The notes under the pieces: model-generated
Told to the model about the DNA's origin: nothing
Database searches by the model: none
The model's input: the letters and a program-made list of their open reading frames with translations, nothing else
Assembly: GCA_002700865.1 (NCBI GenBank)
Contig: PAFB01000054.1
Coordinates: 1-9,724 of the forward strand
DNA length: 9,724 nt
Source of the DNA: Rhodospirillaceae bacterium
Lineage (GTDB): Bacteria; Pseudomonadota; Alphaproteobacteria; UBA7985
Direction of reading: 5' to 3'
Position numbers and translations under genes: made by a program
Shown: in pieces, positions 6,106 to 9,724 of the stretch
Position numbering within the stretch: the first letter of the stretch is position 1
Layout: the number at the start of each line of letters is the position of its first letter

Positions 6106-6498
6106 ATGGCGCGCGTCACCGTTGAAGACTGCATCGAAGAAATCCCGAACCGCTTTGAGCTTGTTATTCTGGCCGCGCAGCGCGCCCGTCAGCTCGCCGG
6201 CGGTATCTCCCCAGAAGTTGCACGGGACAACGACAAGAACTCAGTGATTGCACTGCGCGAACTCGCAGGTCAGCGCATTGACCAGGATGAGCTCCGCGAC
6301 GCCTACGTTCGCACCCTGCAGCGCTACGTCGAGGTTGAGGAGCTGACCGAGCTGCCGGACTTCTCCGCACAGCGTCGGCAGCAGCAGCCAACAAACCCCA
6401 TGCTACAGGACTTCTCGCCGTTTGGTGGTCGTCCAGCGTCATCCTCCGTCCTCGATGGCGGCATGCGCTTTGAGAACGTGGTGATCGAGGAGGACTAG
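6106..6498 (+). CDS. rpoZ: DNA-directed RNA polymerase omega subunit
   Basis: Omega wraps the C-terminal tail of beta-prime and helps assemble core RNA polymerase. The 130-residue product begins MARVTVEDCIEEIPNRFELVILAAQRARQL, an almost textbook omega N-terminus, followed by the conserved DNDKNSVIALREL (41-53). In E. coli the extreme N-terminus (the MAR residues) forms part of ppGpp site 1 together with beta-prime; those residues are intact here. After the core (about 1-80) comes a long polar, Gln-rich tail of about 50 residues ending in acidic residues. E. coli omega has 91 residues; longer tails are common in alphaproteobacteria. The gene is followed after 8 bp by the (p)ppGpp synthetase/hydrolase, the rpoZ-spoT order found across proteobacteria. 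Its last codons carry GAGGAGGA, the likely ribosome-binding site of the next gene. Confidence 0.95.
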   Translation: MARVTVEDCIEEIPNRFELVILAAQRARQLAGGISPEVARDNDKNSVIALRELAGQRIDQDELRDAYVRTLQRYVEVEELTELPDFSAQRRQQQPTNPMLQDFSPFGGRPASSSVLDGGMRFENVVIEED

Positions 6499-6506
6499 CC
6501 GCTACC

Positions 6507-8726
6507 GTGCCTGTCCCCCTTGCCGAGTTCGGCGAAACGCCGCAGTGCTTGGGTCCTTCGACCCGGGCACAGCTGCTCAGTCGGGTGCAACTGGCGCACC
6601 CTGACTTTGATACGTCCGTTGTCGCAGCGGCCTACGATTACGCTGAGACCATGCACGCGCCACAGCGGCGCGCTTCCGGCGATCCTTATTTCATCCATCC
6701 TGTTCGTGTCGCGCTCTATCTGGCTGAGAAGAAACTCGACCCTGCGACCATCGCAACCGCTTTGCTGCACGACGTCGTCGAAGACACAGACGCCACCAAC
6801 AAAGACATTTGCAAGATGTTTGGCCCCACGGTGGGGGAGCTGGTTGAGGGCGTTACCAAGCTAACCCACCTCGAAGAAACCAGTAACGAAGTCAAACAGG
6901 CCGAAAACTTCCGAAAGCTGCTGCTGGCCTTGTCGCGTGACATTCGCGTGCTGCTGGTCAAGTTGTCCGACCGCCTCGACAACATGCGCACCCTTCACTT
7001 CATCAACAAAGCCGAAAAGCGGGCGCGGATTGCGACTGAAACGCTGGAGATCTACGCGCCGCTGGCGAGCCGGATCGGGATGGTTGATTTGCGCGAGGAG
7101 CTCGAGGATCTCGCCTTTTCCCAACTGATGCCAGAGGCCCGCGAGTCCATCCTGCAACGCACAGAGTTCCTGCGCGAGCAGGGCGACGCCCTGACGGTCG
7201 ACATCATCCGACAGCTGCGCGAAGACGTTACCGAGGCCGGGCTGAAAAACATCGAAATCAATGGCCGCATCAAGACGCCCTATTCGATTTGGAAAAAGAT
7301 GCAGACCAAAGACCTCGATCTGGGTCAATTATCTGACATTGTTGCTTTCCGGGTTATCGTCCCGTCCTTGGGGGATTGCTACGCAGCGCTTGGCGCGCTG
7401 CATGCAAAATATTCGCACCGCATGGGGCGCTACAAAGACTACATCTCCACGCCCAAACCCAACGGCTATCAGTCGATCCATACGGTGGTAATCGGTCCTG
7501 AAAACCAGTCGATTGAGGTGCAGATTCGAAACCAGGATATGCACCGCCGGGCCGAGCTGGGGTTGGCGGCGCACTGGGCTTACAAGGATGGTACGGTCTC
7601 CGCGGACTTAGCCACTGGCGACAACTATAACTGGGTTAAGCAACTCATCGACCTGCTGGAACAATCAGAGGACCCGCAAGAGTTCCTCGACAACACCAAA
7701 ATTGATCTGTTCCAGAATCAGGTTTTTTGTTTCACGCCGCGCGGGCACCTTATCTCTTTGTCTGCCGACGCGACGGTCGTTGATTTTGCCTATGCTGTGC
7801 ACTCAGACGTTGGCAATACATGCGTCGGCGCCAAGATCAATGGCAAGATCAGGCCGCTTCACACGGTACTCCGCAACGGGGATCAGGTGGATATCCTGCG
7901 CTCCAAGAACGCAGCGCCCAACCCCGAATGGCTGAATATCGTTGTATCGGCCAAAGCGCGTGCATCTATCCGGCGCTACATCAGGAACGCTGAACGCGAT
8001 CAGCATGTCGCGCTGGGCCGTCAGATTTTGGCCCGGGCGTATCGGATGAATGAGGTCGAGGCCAAGGAAAAGGCGCTGGACGGTATCGCTCCGAAATGGC
8101 GATTAGAGAGCGGGGAGGACGTGCTTGCGCAGGTTGGTGCCGGCCTGATCCCGGCTGGAGACGTCGTTCGCACCCTTTTCCCCGGCATTGCCCGCGAAAA
8201 CAGCGCGCGTTCCAAGGAACAGCGGGTGCTGGACCGTCTCAAATCCGGTGAGACCTTCGAACGCGGCCAGACTGACCCGACCAAGGTTGAACTCAAGGGC
8301 CTGATCAAGGGCATGGCGGTTCACTTCGCGCGCTGCTGTCACCCTCTGCCTGGCGAGCGGATTGTTGGTATTGTGGCGACGGGGAAGGGCATCACCATCC
8401 ACACCATCGACTGCGACAACCTGGTAAACTTCTACGAGCAGCCCGAGCGGTGGTTGGAAGTTGGCTGGGAAACCAGCACGGAAACCCCGCACGTTGGTCG
8501 GTTGCGGGTGATTCTGAGTAACGAGCCGGGCGCCCTGGGAACGCTCACGACGCTGATCGGGCGGACCGGTGGCAATATCCTGAACTTCAAGTTTCTGAAC
8601 CGCCAGACAGACTTTTTTGAAACTTTGGTGGACGTGGAAGTTGATGACCTGCGCCAGCTCAACGTCATCATCGCCACACTGCGCTCTGCGCCATCTATTG
8701 AAAGCGTTGAACGTCAGCGCGGCTGA
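6507..8726 (+). CDS. spoT: Bifunctional (p)ppGpp synthetase / hydrolase (RelA/SpoT homologue, Rsh)
   Basis: Makes (p)ppGpp from ATP and GDP/GTP on starvation and hydrolyses it when conditions improve. All domains of a long RSH are present in 739 residues. HD hydrolase (about 35-195): H64, H88-D89, E92-D93 and D155 in LVKLSDRLDNMRT. Synthetase (about 250-360): GRIKTPYSIWKKM, YKDYISTPKPNGYQSIHT and ELGLAAHWAYK (350-360). TGS (about 402-465). Conserved ARCCHPLPGERIVG (608-621) in the zinc-finger-type/RIS region. C-terminal ACT (about 664-736). The synthetase loop reads RYKD (308-311), the RxKD form of bifunctional enzymes rather than the ExDD of synthetase-only RelA. The complete set of HD residues agrees, so both activities are expected. 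The GTG at 6507 is taken as start: 8 bp after rpoZ and 13 nt after a GGAGG inside it; no ATG occurs before residue 49. Often named rsh or relA in alphaproteobacteria. Confidence 0.96.
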   Translation: MPVPLAEFGETPQCLGPSTRAQLLSRVQLAHPDFDTSVVAAAYDYAETMHAPQRRASGDPYFIHPVRVALYLAEKKLDPATIATALLHDVVEDTDATNKDICKMFGPTVGELVEGVTKLTHLEETSNEVKQAENFRKLLLALSRDIRVLLVKLSDRLDNMRTLHFINKAEKRARIATETLEIYAPLASRIGMVDLREELEDLAFSQLMPEARESILQRTEFLREQGDALTVDIIRQLREDVTEAGLKNIEINGRIKTPYSIWKKMQTKDLDLGQLSDIVAFRVIVPSLGDCYAALGALHAKYSHRMGRYKDYISTPKPNGYQSIHTVVIGPENQSIEVQIRNQDMHRRAELGLAAHWAYKDGTVSADLATGDNYNWVKQLIDLLEQSEDPQEFLDNTKIDLFQNQVFCFTPRGHLISLSADATVVDFAYAVHSDVGNTCVGAKINGKIRPLHTVLRNGDQVDILRSKNAAPNPEWLNIVVSAKARASIRRYIRNAERDQHVALGRQILARAYRMNEVEAKEKALDGIAPKWRLESGEDVLAQVGAGLIPAGDVVRTLFPGIARENSARSKEQRVLDRLKSGETFERGQTDPTKVELKGLIKGMAVHFARCCHPLPGERIVGIVATGKGITIHTIDCDNLVNFYEQPERWLEVGWETSTETPHVGRLRVILSNEPGALGTLTTLIGRTGGNILNFKFLNRQTDFFETLVDVEVDDLRQLNVIIATLRSAPSIESVERQRG

Positions 8727-8737
8727 TTGATTTTATC

Positions 8738-8753
8738 AGGACTGATTAGTCCT
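8738..8753. other. Small perfect hairpin at the spoT / secreted-protein gene convergence
   Basis: AGGACT-GATT-AGTCCT is a 6-bp stem with a 4-nt loop, 11 bp after the spoT stop and overlapping the stop of the converging gene. No T run follows on either strand (the minus side has GATAAAATC), so it is at best a weak terminator. The whole gap between the two stop codons is only 19 bp. Confidence 0.3.
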
Positions 8754-9228
8754 CGGCCCAACTGGGCAAAGCCAAGCCGTCTTCATGGCCGCAAGCGCCC
8801 GAGGTGTCACCGGAAACGGTATATTCAAGCTGGGTATAGTGGTCACAAAAATCTGTGGACGGGCTTGCCGCGCTGCCTGAATAGGCCCGTGTGGTCACAG
8901 TAACGGGTCCGCGCAAGCGGTCCTTAATCAGCGCAATATACCCGTTCGGATGCCAACAGGGATGATTATTGACGGCGTGGGCAGTGAAGCACCACCCAGT
9001 GATCGACCACCAACTACCCTCAGTATTGCCGGCCGCATCCCGCACTTCGATCAATTCATTCCCAAGAATACCGCGCTGGTGTGTATTCCAGACGGTGAGG
9101 GTTGAACCGTTGTGCAGGAACGACATGACTTCCTCTTCGGCCATGTGATGCGGATGGGCTTGTGCCGGTGTGACGGCACCGAAAACAGCCACCGCTGCGA
9201 TCATGGCAAGGGTTTTCAAACGTGTCAT
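8746..9228 (-). CDS. Small secreted four-cysteine protein of unknown function, paralogue of the next gene
   Basis: I do not recognise this family. The 160-residue product has a clear Sec signal peptide (residues 1-24, MTRLK then a hydrophobic stretch ending TPAQA) with likely cleavage before HPHHMAEEE, so the mature chain starts His-rich. Further motifs are VWNTHQRGILGNELIEV (46-62), SWWSITGWCFTAHA (72-85) and FCDHYTQLE (127-135). Four cysteines (80, 91, 128, 146) match those of the neighbouring paralogue and could form two disulfides in the periplasm or outside the cell. The N-terminal histidines invite a metal-binding idea, but nothing proves it. The ATG at 9228 is preferred to a longer frame from 9417 because it gives a proper signal peptide and has GAAAGG (9242-9237) 8 nt upstream. 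It lies 25 bp behind the paralogue on the same strand and is probably co-transcribed with it. Confidence 0.85.
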   Translation of the reverse strand: MTRLKTLAMIAAVAVFGAVTPAQAHPHHMAEEEVMSFLHNGSTLTVWNTHQRGILGNELIEVRDAAGNTEGSWWSITGWCFTAHAVNNHPCWHPNGYIALIKDRLRGPVTVTTRAYSGSAASPSTDFCDHYTQLEYTVSGDTSGACGHEDGLALPSWAED

Positions 9229-9253
9229 TTTCTGAACCTTTCGATGCTCAGGG

Positions 9254-9724
9254 CTAATCGATGTCGTAATCGCAGTTGCCGGAATCATCCATTGAGATCT
9301 TGGCTTCGAGTAAGGTGTAGTGATCACAGAACTCCGTAGAAGCCTCGGGCGAGTAGCTGGTACCGCGGATCGTGACCGGGCGCGCGTAAGAGGCATTGGC
9401 GAGTTTGACGCCGGCAAAGCGGCTCAACTGGTCATCACCACTGAAACATGCCTTGGTTTCCATGGCCTGAGCCGTGAAACACCACCCTCGGCTTGACCAC
9501 CAACCGGCCACAGCGGCCCCGCTGTCATCGTGAATTTCAATCAGTTCCAACCCAAACAGACCGCGCTGGTGCGTATTCCAGAGCGTGAAGGTGTCACCGC
9601 CTGCACTAAAGGAAATTACCGACTCAGGATCTAACTGGACCCATTTGGGCGCATGGACGACAGGAGCGTGACTGTGCGGGTGGGCGCCTGCAGGAGACAC
9701 AGCGGTCGCCAACACGGCGAGAGC
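9254..9724 (-). CDS. Small secreted four-cysteine protein, tandem paralogue (5' end cut by window edge)
   Basis: 156 residues are visible; the reading frame stays open to the right edge, where ALAVLATAVSPAGA looks like the hydrophobic core and end of a signal peptide, so the true start lies outside. A GTG at 9715 is in frame but would remove the signal peptide and is not accepted. The predicted mature chain starts HPHSHAPVVHAPK, with four histidines in its first ten residues. It shares with the downstream gene WNTHQRG (49-55), ELIE (60-63), WWS (75-77), GWCFTA (80-85), PVT (116-118), TEFCDHYTLLE (130-140) and four cysteines (82, 93, 133, 151). The tail is shorter and ends in an acidic CDYDID. 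The residues between the second cysteine and PVT differ most between the two, so this may be where their functions part. No family name recognised. Confidence 0.82.
   Translation of the reverse strand, partial: ALAVLATAVSPAGAHPHSHAPVVHAPKWVQLDPESVISFSAGGDTFTLWNTHQRGLFGLELIEIHDDSGAAVAGWWSSRGWCFTAQAMETKACFSGDDQLSRFAGVKLANASYARPVTIRGTSYSPEASTEFCDHYTLLEAKISMDDSGNCDYDID

Noticed and set aside
6861..7328. 155-codon minus-strand open frame opposite spoT
   Set aside because: Shadow of the HD and synthetase region; no start signal or domain.
8746..9417. 223-codon version of the downstream secreted protein starting at 9417
   Set aside because: The first 63 codons run through the upstream paralogue in another frame, and the real start at 9228 is marked by a Shine-Dalgarno and a signal peptide.

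Overview
The window looks like an ordinary chromosomal stretch of an alphaproteobacterium. The omega subunit, the single long RelA/SpoT protein directly behind rpoZ, the short DUF2842-like membrane protein and the YciB homologue all have the alphaproteobacterial style. Base composition is GC-rich (high fifties percent by eye) and even throughout. I cannot place the order from sequence alone. No tRNA, rRNA, CRISPR array, transposase or phage gene is visible, and no stretch over 300 bases lacks a gene.

Left part (1-3370, minus strand): a selenium operon read leftwards. It holds a 72-residue DUF2842-like membrane protein, then a fusion of an FAD/NAD(P)H-type oxidoreductase with selenide, water dikinase (SelD), then tRNA 2-selenouridine synthase (mnmH/selU), which runs off the left edge. 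SelD makes selenophosphate and MnmH uses it to turn 2-thiouridine into 2-selenouridine at the tRNA wobble position. The mnmH start lies inside the end of selD, behind a very strong Shine-Dalgarno. SelD carries Cys, not Sec, at its active site, and no selA/selB/selC is present in the window.

Middle (3386-5995): three unconnected genes. An ACAD10/11-like small-molecule kinase (plus) diverges from the selenium operon with only 15 bp between start codons. It converges on yciB (minus), the two stop codons sharing one CTAG. An alpha/beta hydrolase of the monoacylglycerol lipase type (plus) follows; it keeps Ser and His but appears to lack the usual catalytic Asp.

Right-centre (6021-8726, plus): the stringent-response pair rpoZ and a bifunctional (p)ppGpp synthetase/hydrolase, 8 bp apart. 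A sigma70-like promoter lies in front of rpoZ, with an inverted repeat across its -35/spacer. The omega N-terminus, which helps form a ppGpp site on RNA polymerase, is intact, so one transcript encodes the alarmone enzyme and part of its target.

Right edge (8746-9724, minus): two tandem genes for small secreted proteins that are clearly paralogous to each other. Each has a signal peptide, a His-rich start of the mature chain and four conserved cysteines. I do not recognise the family; it is the least explained part of the window.
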